This document shows positions 24,849 through 33,637 of a stretch of DNA of 64,000 nt, in pieces. The number at the start of each line of letters is the position of its first letter. The stretch's first letter is position 1. This DNA is from JAIEOG01 sp964519985 (GTDB lineage: Bacteria; Bdellovibrionota; FAC87; UBA2466). The stretch spans positions 79,839 to 143,838 of the forward strand of contig CAZFMF010000004.1 of the NCBI GenBank assembly GCA_964519985.1, written 5' to 3'. A program made the position numbers and the translations under genes. The notes below the pieces were generated by a model, which did not search any database, was not told the origin of the DNA, and was given only the letters and a program-made list of their open reading frames with translations.

Positions 24849-26573
24849 CTACCCCAGGTTCATGCCGATGCCGGCAGGACGAATAATGTCTAAAAGCTGC
24901 TGGAAGCCCTTCATCACCCGGCGAACGACTTCTTTGGAGTCCGCCTTACTCGGGCGACGGCTCTTGGCTTCCGGGACGGTTTCCGCATTGCGGATGCGGC
25001 CCTGCAGATCGTAGGCAATTTTGATCGAACCCACGCCCGTTTGGGAAATGAGTACCGGCTTGCCGAGTTCACCGTACTTGAAACCGATCGTCGTGCCGGT
25101 GGCATCGATCATCTCCAGGATGCGGCCGAAACGATCGTACTTGAGCGAGACCTTTTCCTTGCGGGTGTTCGCCGCGCGCACCAGGTTACCGTGGTCGTCG
25201 TAGGTATACTCGGACACGACGCCATTTTGGTTTACCTTGCTGACCTTCTTCCAGCGCGGATCGTACTCGATCTTCACATCTTCCTTAGGACCGACGCGCT
25301 CTTTCAGCAGGCCGTTATTGTAATACTTGTAGAGCGTTGTCACGCCGTTCTGGGTGATCTCCAGCGGCTTGCCGCAACAGGGAGTGAAAATCGTGACGAT
25401 GGTTCCCGATGGTTTCCGGTGCTCCTGACGGTGGAGGTACTTCGTTCCATCCGGCCGGGCTTTGATCAGGAACTCGTCGTAGGTTTCTTCCTTGGCGCCC
25501 TTTTCGAGGTGCACCGCTTTGGTCCAAAAATTGTTTTCGGGATCCCGCGCAATTTTCCCGTACGTATAGTTTGTTTCCGCCCCATCTTTTTCCCGGTGGT
25601 AGACCACTAGGGCGTTGTCGTCGTAACGGATTTCCCGGAAGGGCGTCTTGCCACCGGCGGCCTCGGTGACGTAGTCGATTTTGGTCAGCAGGTGGGGGTA
25701 TTTCTTATTGGCGTAGACGTAGTTAAAAGTCTGTCGATTGGAATCGACCACCTGTACGAGATTGTTGTTTCCGTCGTAGTTGTACCGAGCTTTATTGCCG
25801 CGATTGTCGGTGACTTCCACGATGCGCTCGCCGCGCCATTTGAACTTTAGGCTCATGGTTCGGTTGGCGTCATTGATCTGTTCCAATTGGAACTTTTGCG
25901 ACGAGGAATAGGTAAATACGAAGAAGAAGCCGTTCTTGTCGATCTGCTTCACCAGACGGCCGTCACCATCGAAAACTTGGGTCGTCCCGTCCCGATTACG
26001 AATCCACTGGTTGCCCTTCTGAAAAATCGTCTGGTAGCCGAACTCGGAGGAGACGAGCACTTGACCTAACGGTATTTCCGTTTCGATCCCGTACCGAGAG
26101 GCCGTCTCGGCCCGGAAGTCGGGTTCTGAGCGCAGCTGACGCATCATCCGATCCGGTAGCGCAAGTTTCGCCAATTCTTCTTTAGTGTATTTGCGGCCCT
26201 TCTCGCGCTCGAAGTAGCGTTGCTTCACCTCGTCGACAAACGCGGTCATCGCCTTCGGGTCTTCCTGTTCCGGTCGGAAGAGCACCGTGTTGCCGTTAGC
26301 ACCGTCGCGCAAAAGCACGTTGCGATCCGGGGTCGTGGTTAGGGTGGTTTCGAAGGGGGCCGTCCACCCCCAACCGAAAGCGCCCAACCAGCCCTTGTTC
26401 TCGGTCGCCGCGGTAATGGAATTGTAAGTGCGCACGAGCTCGAGCGGGAGTACCGCCCCCGGCAAACTGAAGTCGATGTAAATGACCCCCGCGCTGCCGT
26501 TGAGTCGATTCACCGTCAAAGCGTGAGCATTGAAACAGAAGAGAACTGTGATACCGGCAAGGAATGCGCGCAA
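24849..26573 (-). CDS. Secreted RHS/YD-repeat protein (DUF6531-like N-terminus)
   Basis: The 574-residue product has a signal peptide (MRAFLAGITVLFCFNAHA), a DUF6531-like N-terminal segment (LPLELVRTYNSITA, GWLGAFGWGWTAPFET) and then YD repeats such as YNYDGNNNLVQVVD and YTYDDHGNLVRAAN. RHS repeats form a beta shell. There is no long polymorphic toxin domain, and the tail after the last repeat is only ~60 residues. The TTG start has GGAGG nine bases upstream. It follows tadB by 34 bases, in the position where tadC is often found, so it may be exported by or act with this pilus machinery; that link is inference. Confidence 0.78.
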   Translation of the reverse strand: MRAFLAGITVLFCFNAHALTVNRLNGSAGVIYIDFSLPGAVLPLELVRTYNSITAATENKGWLGAFGWGWTAPFETTLTTTPDRNVLLRDGANGNTVLFRPEQEDPKAMTAFVDEVKQRYFEREKGRKYTKEELAKLALPDRMMRQLRSEPDFRAETASRYGIETEIPLGQVLVSSEFGYQTIFQKGNQWIRNRDGTTQVFDGDGRLVKQIDKNGFFFVFTYSSSQKFQLEQINDANRTMSLKFKWRGERIVEVTDNRGNKARYNYDGNNNLVQVVDSNRQTFNYVYANKKYPHLLTKIDYVTEAAGGKTPFREIRYDDNALVVYHREKDGAETNYTYGKIARDPENNFWTKAVHLEKGAKEETYDEFLIKARPDGTKYLHRQEHRKPSGTIVTIFTPCCGKPLEITQNGVTTLYKYYNNGLLKERVGPKEDVKIEYDPRWKKVSKVNQNGVVSEYTYDDHGNLVRAANTRKEKVSLKYDRFGRILEMIDATGTTIGFKYGELGKPVLISQTGVGSIKIAYDLQGRIRNAETVPEAKSRRPSKADSKEVVRRVMKGFQQLLDIIRPAGIGMNLG

Positions 26574-26607
26574 GTGAGTGAGCCTCCGGTCGAAGAGTAG
26601 AGACTCA

Positions 26608-27483
26608 TTATACCCGAACTTGCACTATCTTCCAGATGGCGTACGCTCCGATGGCCTGGAGCGTCATCATGATGAGCAGCATCGCCCAACCCGGGATCGT
26701 CGTGAACATCGGCGCAATCCGCTCCGGGTCGATCGTATAGAGGATGGCCCCCAAGGCGAAGGGCATCAAGACGACGATCACGCCCTGCATCACGCCCTGC
26801 GCGGTCATGGCCGCAATCTTGGACTCGACCTTGATGCGTTCGCGAATCGTATAGGAAATGCTGTCGAAGGTTTCGGCGAGGTTACCGCCGGTTTCTTTCA
26901 GGATGTTCACGCTGGTGGTGAACATTTCGATATCGTCGTGCGGCATGCGCACGGACAAGTTACTCATTGCGTCTTCGAGCGAAGTCCCGAGTTTGTTCTG
27001 GGAGAGCACGAGCGAGAATTCCTGCGAAATTGGGTTCGCCAGCTCGTCACTCACCAGCTGCAGGGCCTGAGGGACGTTCAAGCCGGAGCGCATGGCATTC
27101 GACATTAGAGAGAGTCCGTCGACCATCTGGAGTACGAATTTCACGATGCGGCGGCGCCAAAGGGTATGAATGACCTTGCCGGGTAGACGCCAGCCGATGA
27201 CGACGAAGAGAATCCCGAAGCAAAATCCGCCTCCGACCGAGGGCCAGAGGAAGAACACGCCCAGCGCGAAGAGCCCGATGAGGAAGCCCAGGTAGTACTT
27301 CATGGCCCGTTCCATCGTGATTTCGACAAACATCAGGTCGAGGCGCGCAACCATGCCTTCGCACTCGATCTCGAGCTTGCGCCCGATCCACGAGTACAGC
27401 TTATCGCCGTTGATCAATAGGCCGATGAGGATGACGCCACCCACCCACCCGATCGCGATGACTTTAAGAACCGGTGACCACAT
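26608..27483 (-). CDS. tadB: TadB-like inner-membrane platform protein (T2SF family)
   Basis: The 291-residue protein has the T2SF/GspF fold: membrane segments near residues 5-22, 65-80 and 85-100, the cytoplasmic helical domain with LSLMSNAMRSGLNVPQAL and EFSLVLSQNKLGTSLEDAM, and two C-terminal membrane segments. It would form the platform that couples the pilus ATPase to pilin insertion. Tad systems usually have both TadB and TadC; only this one is visible here. It starts two bases after the ATPase gene stop. Confidence 0.88.
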   Translation of the reverse strand: MWSPVLKVIAIGWVGGVILIGLLINGDKLYSWIGRKLEIECEGMVARLDLMFVEITMERAMKYYLGFLIGLFALGVFFLWPSVGGGFCFGILFVVIGWRLPGKVIHTLWRRRIVKFVLQMVDGLSLMSNAMRSGLNVPQALQLVSDELANPISQEFSLVLSQNKLGTSLEDAMSNLSVRMPHDDIEMFTTSVNILKETGGNLAETFDSISYTIRERIKVESKIAAMTAQGVMQGVIVVLMPFALGAILYTIDPERIAPMFTTIPGWAMLLIMMTLQAIGAYAIWKIVQVRV

Positions 27484-27485
27484 AG

Positions 27486-29657
27486 TTAAGTGACCGAGAA
27501 AATACCTCTCGGGATCTTGATCCCCTGCTGTTCCAATTCGTCGATAAACTTAGGAATGAATCCGGTGGCGACGAATTTGCCTTGAACCTTGCGGTTCTTG
27601 TCCAGGCCCGTCTTCCGGAAGCCGAAAATTTCCTGCATCGTGACCACATCGCCCTGCATGCCGACGATTTCGGTGATCGATGTTACCTTACGCGAACCAT
27701 CCGACAGACGGCTCTGCTGCACGACTAAGTTTACCGCGCTAGCGATCTGTTCGCGAATCGCTTTTGCCGGCAAGTCCATGCCCGCCATCATCACCAAAGT
27801 TTCGAGACGGGCGATGCAGTCGCGCGGGGTGTTGGAGTGCACCGTCGTCATACTGCCGTCGTGACCGGTGTTCATCGCCTGGAGCATATCCAGGGCTTCC
27901 CCGGCGCGGCATTCGCCGACCACGATACGGTCAGGACGCATGCGCAAGGTGTTACGCACCAATTCGCGAATGGAAACTTCCCCCTTGCCTTCGATATTGG
28001 CGGGGCGAGTTTCCAACCGGCCCCAGTGTTCCTGGGGGAGCTGGAGTTCGGCCGCATCTTCTACCGTCAAAATACGTTCGTTGGGCGGAATGAAGGCCGC
28101 TAGTACGTTTAATAACGTCGTTTTCCCCGAGCCGGTACCGCCGGAGATGATGACGTTCAAGCGGGCTTCAATACAGGCGCGCAGGAAATCGGCCATTTCC
28201 TCGGTCATCGACCCATACTTCACCAGGTCCTTATACGTCAGTCGGCTCTTGGCGAATTTACGGATGGTGAGCATCGGCCCCTGAATCGACAGAGGCGGGA
28301 TAATAGAGTGCACCCGCGAACCGTCCGGTAGGCGAGCGTCGACGTACGGGGTTTTTTCGTCGATACGGCGACCGAGCGGTGAAACGATCCGTTCGATCAC
28401 GCCGAGCAGTTGGGCATTGCCCGAAAAGCTGGCACCGGAGAGCACCAGCTTACCGCTGCGCTCCACGTAGATCTGGTCTTTGCGATTCACCATAATTTCG
28501 CTCACGGTATCATCCTGCAGGAGATCTTGAATCGGTCCCAGTTCGAGGGCTTCGTCCAAGATTTCCTTCACCAGGCGTTGAATTTCGTCCCGGCTCCGGA
28601 AGGGGTGGTCTTCCTTATCGAGCAGTTCCACCACTACGGTCTTGGTCTTCTCCCGTAAGACGGCTTTTTTCTTGGGGTCGTTCCCGGTCTCCGTATCAAC
28701 CTTTTTCAAATCCATCGTCTCAATCAGCTGCTTGTGAATGCGCTGTTTGAGACCCGACCATTGGTCGGCGGGCTTTTCGTCGCGCAACTGCGAGCGGTCG
28801 AAAACGATCTGGGAGGGCGCCTTGGCCGCGGTACCCGGTGCGGTGGGCAGGGACTTGCCGGCGGCGAGCTTGGCCGAAGCGTCGCTTGGCTTTTTCAGCT
28901 CGGCGAGCTTGTCGAGAATTTTGCTCTCCGTCACCGTGCGCACGAGCATGAAGTAGCTCTTGGTAATTTCCGTACGGGGGGCGGCGAGAATGAAAGACTG
29001 CGCTTTGGTCATGCACTGGATCGCCGTCATTTCGTCTTCGGGAATGACCGCCAGCACCTGCTTTTTTAAATTATTTTGTACGACCGGGGCCGAAATCCCG
29101 TTGCGGGGCGTGAACCGGTTCAAGATGACTTTGATCATTTCCATCGGAAAGAGCAGGTTCTGGATGCGTTCGATCACCTTACGCGTGTGGTGGAGCACCA
29201 GAATTTCGGGTTGGGTGACCACGAAAATGGCCGAGCATTGTTCCAGCGCTTTCACTCCGCAGGCATCCAGGTCGCTGCCCAAATCTACGATAATCGTGTT
29301 GTAGAAGTTCTTCAGATGGGTCAACGCCTTGGCCGTGTGGTCGGGCGTGAATCCCGCTAACTGTTCTTGCTCCAAAACGCTGGGCATGAAGTGAATACCG
29401 CTGGCGTGGGGCGTGACGTAGGTCATCATGGCATTGGCGTCGACCCGGCCTTCATGAGACCCCAATTCAAGCAATGTTCGCTTTGGCTTCGCGCCCAAGA
29501 GCATTCCGATATCGCCGCAAGCCCGGGGATCGTGGTCGATCAGGATCACTTTCCCCTTGGTATCGATCGCGGTGGCGATGGCAAAGTTTACCGCGAACGT
29601 GGATTTCCCCACGCCGCCCTTACCACCCACGATCGCGATGATATGTGACATTGCCAT
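27486..29657 (-). CDS. Fused CpaE/TadZ (MinD-like) and TadA/CpaF pilus ATPase
   Basis: The 723-residue single chain has two NTPase domains. Residues ~1-260 are MinD/CpaE-like with the deviant Walker A GGKGGVGKST at 11-20 and IVDLGSDLDA as switch. An Ala/Pro/Lys linker follows to ~340. Residues ~340-723 are a TadA/CpaF secretion ATPase with SGGTGSGKTT (about residue 505), GECRAGEALDML and MNTGHDGSMTTVHSNTPRD. CpaE normally has an N-terminal receiver-like domain, absent here. TadZ/CpaE places the machine at a cell site and TadA powers assembly; fusing them would fix one to the other. No internal stop or frameshift is seen. A second Met is at codon 3. Confidence 0.92.
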   Translation of the reverse strand: MAMSHIIAIVGGKGGVGKSTFAVNFAIATAIDTKGKVILIDHDPRACGDIGMLLGAKPKRTLLELGSHEGRVDANAMMTYVTPHASGIHFMPSVLEQEQLAGFTPDHTAKALTHLKNFYNTIIVDLGSDLDACGVKALEQCSAIFVVTQPEILVLHHTRKVIERIQNLLFPMEMIKVILNRFTPRNGISAPVVQNNLKKQVLAVIPEDEMTAIQCMTKAQSFILAAPRTEITKSYFMLVRTVTESKILDKLAELKKPSDASAKLAAGKSLPTAPGTAAKAPSQIVFDRSQLRDEKPADQWSGLKQRIHKQLIETMDLKKVDTETGNDPKKKAVLREKTKTVVVELLDKEDHPFRSRDEIQRLVKEILDEALELGPIQDLLQDDTVSEIMVNRKDQIYVERSGKLVLSGASFSGNAQLLGVIERIVSPLGRRIDEKTPYVDARLPDGSRVHSIIPPLSIQGPMLTIRKFAKSRLTYKDLVKYGSMTEEMADFLRACIEARLNVIISGGTGSGKTTLLNVLAAFIPPNERILTVEDAAELQLPQEHWGRLETRPANIEGKGEVSIRELVRNTLRMRPDRIVVGECRAGEALDMLQAMNTGHDGSMTTVHSNTPRDCIARLETLVMMAGMDLPAKAIREQIASAVNLVVQQSRLSDGSRKVTSITEIVGMQGDVVTMQEIFGFRKTGLDKNRKVQGKFVATGFIPKFIDELEQQGIKIPRGIFSVT

Positions 29658-29665
29658 AGTTTACT

Positions 29666-29727
29666 GTCATTGTGAGGCCCGAAGGGCCGAAGCAATCTCG
29701 AGATTGCTTCACTGTGTTCGCAATGAC
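29666..29727. repeat. Dispersed palindromic repeat, copy G (short form)
   Basis: The 62-bp copy begins GTCATTGTGAGGCCCGAAGG and ends CGCAATGAC in inverse. The central hairpin is reduced to AATCTCGAGATT. It lies inside the tad operon between the secretin gene and the CpaE-TadA gene, so it is probably transcribed. Confidence 0.8.
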
Positions 29728-29731
29728 GCCT

Positions 29732-31366
29732 TTATTGTTCGCCCGCCTTTAACCGAAACTTACGGGTAATGTCCTCGGTTCCGGCGCTCGCCGTCCGGAT
29801 GGTCTCCGGAGTAACGAAAATCACGTACTGCTGTTTATCGTGTTTGAAATTCTTTGAGCGCTGCAAGTTGAAAATTTGGGTTGCCGGCGCGGCCTGCTGG
29901 AACTGCCCGCCCCCCGAGGACGTCGGTTCGCGGTTGTACCCGGAGAGCGCCTGTTCAATCGCATTGCCACCCAGCGCCGCGGAATCACCGTTTTTCACGG
30001 TAACTTGGGTCTGCAGTGAGTTATTCGCGATGATCGGTACGCCCCCGTTCAAGCCCAAAACCGTCGACAACTGAATTTGGATACCGAGGTCAATGGCATC
30101 GCTACCCGGAATGGTGGCCGCCTTGACCTTGGTGACGTTGTTGATCGGAATTTCCTGCAGCTGCGGGACACCCTGCGGACCATTAATCTGAGAATAGAAG
30201 CGAATAGAGCTCTCGATCACGGCCGGCGCGTCCGAACGATCTTTCACGATGACGCTCTGTTCGCGCAACACTTTCGCGTGCCCATGGTCGCGGGCCGTAT
30301 TCAACTTCGGAAGCAGGGAACTGATAGTCGCCACTAGGCTCCCCGTGATCTCACCGGCGGCCGTGTCGTACTTGATGTTGCTGCTATCGGTCGCCATCGG
30401 TTGCCAGTGGAAGTTAAACGTCCGGCTGTACTCGTTGCTGAGCTCCACGTAGTTCATCGTGATCTTGATGTCTTGCGAGGGCGGCGCGGATTGACGCGGT
30501 CGCACTCGGAGCAAGTCGATAATCGACGGCAATCCGCCGCCGACGCCACCCTGGGCTTTAGGCCGAACTTCGCCACCTTCGCCCTTGGTGCGCTCCACGA
30601 AGACTTCCGGCAAGTAGGTCCGGGCAATTTCGATGGCCCGGTCGGCTTCGTAATCGCTTTCCGCGGTGCCTTCTAAGAAAAGGTTGTTGTTGATCACGCG
30701 GGCAGTGATCTCCGGCGAACCGATTTCTCGTTCGATGCGCTCGGCAATAATATTCATCGTCACCTTGCTAATCGTGGCGAGATTGCGGATGGGCGTCTCT
30801 TTCTTCTTGGGATCGCGATCCTTCATGGCGTCGACCACGCGCATGATGCGGATCATGTCTTTCGGCAATAAGATTTCACCGTCGAGAATGATGGTTCCGC
30901 CCACTGGGTTCATCTTCAAACCTTCGATATCGCCGAGCAGGGTTTGCAGCTGTTGCATCACCTCACCGATGTCTTCACGGGTCACCCGCACCATGTACTT
31001 GATGCGGGGAACAAAGTTGGTGTCGTGGATCGTCATGTCCGTAAAACCGGGGCTCTGCGGGATGATGAGGAGTTTGCGATCCTTACCGTTCTCTTTCACC
31101 CGACGGTACTTGAGAAGTTTATCGTCGGTCAGGTAGATCGGCCCGATTTCAAATTCGAACTCCAAGACTTTAGAGACTCCGAGAGAAACCGTCAGCGGTT
31201 TTTCCTTACCCGTGAACGGTCGCAACTCGCCGTCCGGCGCGCCCTCTTGAACCGGTACCTTCGCTTGGGCGGAAGGCGGCGTATTGGATTCGAGTTCCGT
31301 TTCTTCGGCCCTCGCTTGGAAGGCCGGCCCCGCCATTAGCTGGGCGATGATGATTAGGGTTCTCAT
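29732..31366 (-). CDS. cpaC: Tad pilus secretin CpaC/RcpA
   Basis: The 544-residue outer-membrane channel has a signal peptide and the pilus-assembly N-terminal domain (PLTVSLGVSKVLEFEFEIGP, with DLTIH-like FTDMTIHD). A BON-like segment (ARVINNNLFLEGTAESDYEA) precedes the C-terminal secretin domain with VPQLQEIPINNVTKV and VVFVTPE-like YVIFVTPETIRT. It overlaps the upstream cpaB by four bases (ATGA). Length fits the family. Confidence 0.92.
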   Translation of the reverse strand: MRTLIIIAQLMAGPAFQARAEETELESNTPPSAQAKVPVQEGAPDGELRPFTGKEKPLTVSLGVSKVLEFEFEIGPIYLTDDKLLKYRRVKENGKDRKLLIIPQSPGFTDMTIHDTNFVPRIKYMVRVTREDIGEVMQQLQTLLGDIEGLKMNPVGGTIILDGEILLPKDMIRIMRVVDAMKDRDPKKKETPIRNLATISKVTMNIIAERIEREIGSPEITARVINNNLFLEGTAESDYEADRAIEIARTYLPEVFVERTKGEGGEVRPKAQGGVGGGLPSIIDLLRVRPRQSAPPSQDIKITMNYVELSNEYSRTFNFHWQPMATDSSNIKYDTAAGEITGSLVATISSLLPKLNTARDHGHAKVLREQSVIVKDRSDAPAVIESSIRFYSQINGPQGVPQLQEIPINNVTKVKAATIPGSDAIDLGIQIQLSTVLGLNGGVPIIANNSLQTQVTVKNGDSAALGGNAIEQALSGYNREPTSSGGGQFQQAAPATQIFNLQRSKNFKHDKQQYVIFVTPETIRTASAGTEDITRKFRLKAGEQ

Positions 31367-32274
31367 TCGTAGACTCCTATCTGGCGATCTCCCTGAAGAT
31401 CCCAGTGTTTCACTTTCGGAACGGCCTTAGGCGGGGGGGCCTTCTTCCCCCGGACCAAGAACGAATCCGGACCCATTACGTCGTACAGATTGGTCGTCTG
31501 CTTGCGTTCCAAGGTGCGATCATCCGAGTGACGTAAAAACAGAGTAATTGTGTCCGAGAAGACGGTAAGCACGTAGGCCAGGATCTGGGCCTGGCGCGGG
31601 GTCACTTCGAGGGTGACCGTGCGGTACATCGGGTCTTCCTTGGCGAAATCGAGCGTCTCGCGCACTTCGTTCGGACTCAAACTGGAAAACTCACGCACCG
31701 TCTGGCGGTAGATATTTTGGTCCACGCCCTTAGGCGGTTTGGGTTGAATGGTACGGCCTACCGCCAGGATGAGCACATCCTGCATGAAGACCTTCACTTC
31801 ATTCACATTGGCGCGTTCGGCCTTGTATTCAAAGTACGTCGCTAAATCGACCCGGTTGCCGGGTTTGATCATGTAGCCCACGCTGCTCTTGATGTTGACC
31901 GGAATGCTGATCGCGCGGCGGCCCTGCACGAGCTGGGTATCGAGACCCGAGTAGACGTTCTTCGAAATGATTTTGTTATCGAGGATCTGCTCGCCCTGGG
32001 TGATCGGCACCGCCGCCACGGCGTCGATGACGTCTTTCGGATCTTCGATATAGCCGGGGGGAAGCATCGCCTTCGGCACGCGGACGGTTTCGATATCCGT
32101 CGGCCGGATCGTTTCAAACTGCAGGATATCGCGCGACGCCACGATGATCGTACGCGAAGTGGCCAGACCGAACTGGTCCTCGAGCGCGGCATCTTGGTTG
32201 CTGACGTATTGCCAGACCAGATACATCGCCAGAAGCGATAAACCTAACGACATGGTTAAGGCTCTGCGCTCCAT
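31363..32274 (-). CDS. cpaB: CpaB/RcpC-like pilus assembly protein, paralogue 1
   Basis: The 303-residue protein has an N-terminal membrane anchor (LSLGLSLLAMYLVWQYV) and a SAF/beta-clip domain (RTIIVASRDILQFETI, ITQGEQILDNKI, RAISIPVNIKSSVGYMIKPGNRVD), which defines CpaB. It works in the periplasm with the secretin. It is followed by cpaC with a four-base overlap and preceded by a second cpaB two bases away. Confidence 0.9.
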   Translation of the reverse strand: MERRALTMSLGLSLLAMYLVWQYVSNQDAALEDQFGLATSRTIIVASRDILQFETIRPTDIETVRVPKAMLPPGYIEDPKDVIDAVAAVPITQGEQILDNKIISKNVYSGLDTQLVQGRRAISIPVNIKSSVGYMIKPGNRVDLATYFEYKAERANVNEVKVFMQDVLILAVGRTIQPKPPKGVDQNIYRQTVREFSSLSPNEVRETLDFAKEDPMYRTVTLEVTPRQAQILAYVLTVFSDTITLFLRHSDDRTLERKQTTNLYDVMGPDSFLVRGKKAPPPKAVPKVKHWDLQGDRQIGVYE

Positions 32275-32276
32275 GG

Positions 32277-33197
32277 TTACTCCACTCCCTGTGGCGTGCC
32301 ACCGACGCTGTCGTAGTACTTAGGTGGCCGTGGTGGAGGCGGCTCGGGCGGCTTGCGTTGCAAGATGCCGTAGTCGCTCTCGGGTCCTAAAACTTCATCC
32401 AATAAGGTGGTTTGAATGGACTCCACCGTCTGGTCGGCGCTGTTGCGTAACGAGAAGAAGAGGCGGCCCTCGCCAAACTTCGTTTCCATGAAAACCATTT
32501 TTTCGGCTTCTTCGGGCGTGAGTTGCAACGTCAAGCTGGCGTAGTCGTCCGCCGGGCGACCGGAGGGCAGAATATCCGTGCGGGCTCCGCCGAAGTCTTT
32601 GCGACTTTCGAGCTTTTCTTCGAGCGAGCTCAAGACTTCGCGATTCACGCGGGTAGGCACCTCGTTCTGCAAGTTCTTCCCGGTTGCCAAAACCAACACG
32701 TTCTGCAGCAGGGTCTTCACCTCGTAAATCATTTGGTTGTCGGCAGTTTCGTAGTTTACGACCGCCATGACGTCGACGCGGTTGCCGGGCCGAATGAGTT
32801 TAGAGACCGCGTTGCGCACACTGACCGGGATGGTGACGGCGCGAGCGTTTTTGGCCACCTGGCGCGCCAACACCGGCTTGCCGTCTTGATTGACTAGTTT
32901 GGTCAGCGTGATCTGCTCACCTTCGTAGACCGGAACATAGGCGGATTTGCCGACGACATCGGCGATAGAGGTCACCGATTGCGGCTGGCGAAATTTCTTA
33001 AATACGGTGGTCTCCATCAGCTGATCTTCGCGGATAGTGCCGTACTCCGGGATGGCCTTCGTGGCGACGACCACCGTCACTTCTTCGCCGAATTCGCCCG
33101 TCAACTCCACGCGTTTGACGCGCACGTAGGCCGTGATGAGCAGCATCGAGACCAAGAAGCAGATCATGGAGATAATTATGGCTCTGCGGTTTTCCAT
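32277..33197 (-). CDS. cpaB: CpaB/RcpC-like pilus assembly protein, paralogue 2
   Basis: The 306-residue protein shares the layout of its downstream neighbour: anchor (ISMICFLVSMLLITAYV), SAF core (VVVATKAIPEYGTI, VYEGEQITLTKLV) and ARAVTIPVSVRNAVSKLIRPGNRVDVMAVV. The C-terminus ends in a Pro-rich tail (RKPPEPPPPRPPKYYDS). The two copies are clearly diverged, pointing to an old duplication and perhaps a heteromeric periplasmic collar. Confidence 0.9.
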   Translation of the reverse strand: MENRRAIIISMICFLVSMLLITAYVRVKRVELTGEFGEEVTVVVATKAIPEYGTIREDQLMETTVFKKFRQPQSVTSIADVVGKSAYVPVYEGEQITLTKLVNQDGKPVLARQVAKNARAVTIPVSVRNAVSKLIRPGNRVDVMAVVNYETADNQMIYEVKTLLQNVLVLATGKNLQNEVPTRVNREVLSSLEEKLESRKDFGGARTDILPSGRPADDYASLTLQLTPEEAEKMVFMETKFGEGRLFFSLRNSADQTVESIQTTLLDEVLGPESDYGILQRKPPEPPPPRPPKYYDSVGGTPQGVE

Positions 33198-33229
33198 TTT
33201 TCTGACTACGTCCCTTAAAAAACTACGTT

Positions 33230-33637
33230 CTATTGCGTGCAGCCGGGCTCTCGGCAGATGCCGACAATCGAGTTGATGTTGGCGGGTCCCACCACGATTT
33301 TGCGTCGTGGTTGCCGGCCGTCGACATCGACGTACTGCACGGCCATGAACTCGCGCCCATGGACCCGATTTTCCCGGTCATCGATTACAATCTTCGCGCG
33401 GTTCGCGGTGCGCTCGTATAAAGACATCGCTGCGTACTTCTGGGCTACGTGAGCGGTGTGCAGCGAATGAAACGCGTTGATCGTGTAAAAAATGAGCCAA
33501 ATGAGGAAGGGCAGGGCCAGTGCGAGTTCAATCGTCGCTTGACCCCTGTCATCGCGAGCGTAGCGAAGCGAACTCGCATCGCCTTTGGCGATGCGGGTTT
33601 GCTTCAACCCTTCGGGTTTCGCAATGACAATCAACAC
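33230..33637 (-). CDS. TadE-like pseudopilin whose leader is encoded by a repeat insertion
   Basis: The 135-residue product has a class III prepilin-type site: cleavage expected after G32 in DDRG/QATIE, with Glu at +5, then the hydrophobic helix LALALPFLIWLIFYTINAF. The GTG at 33637 has GGAGG seven bases upstream and overlaps the previous gene by seven bases. Residues 4-30 are exactly the 81-bp dispersed repeat (33548-33628) read in frame. Without it the leader would be only MLIRG. The C-terminal ~80 residues carry two Cys near the end (ICREPGC), as in minor pseudopilins. Confidence 0.8.
   Translation of the reverse strand: MLIVIAKPEGLKQTRIAKGDASSLRYARDDRGQATIELALALPFLIWLIFYTINAFHSLHTAHVAQKYAAMSLYERTANRAKIVIDDRENRVHGREFMAVQYVDVDGRQPRRKIVVGPANINSIVGICREPGCTQ
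33548..33628. repeat. Dispersed palindromic repeat, copy H, in frame inside a gene
   Basis: The 81-bp copy has ends GTCATCGCGAGCGTAGCGAA and inverse CGCAATGAC, with a hairpin CGCATCGCC-TTT-GGCGATGCG. It is 27 codons long, has no stop in the frame used, and lies three codons after the start of the TadE-like gene. Confidence 0.9.

Noticed and set aside
24849..26573. Calling the YD-repeat protein a polymorphic toxin
   Set aside because: There is no C-terminal toxin domain after the repeats and no immunity-like gene; the downstream small protein is Lys-rich and does not look like an immunity protein.
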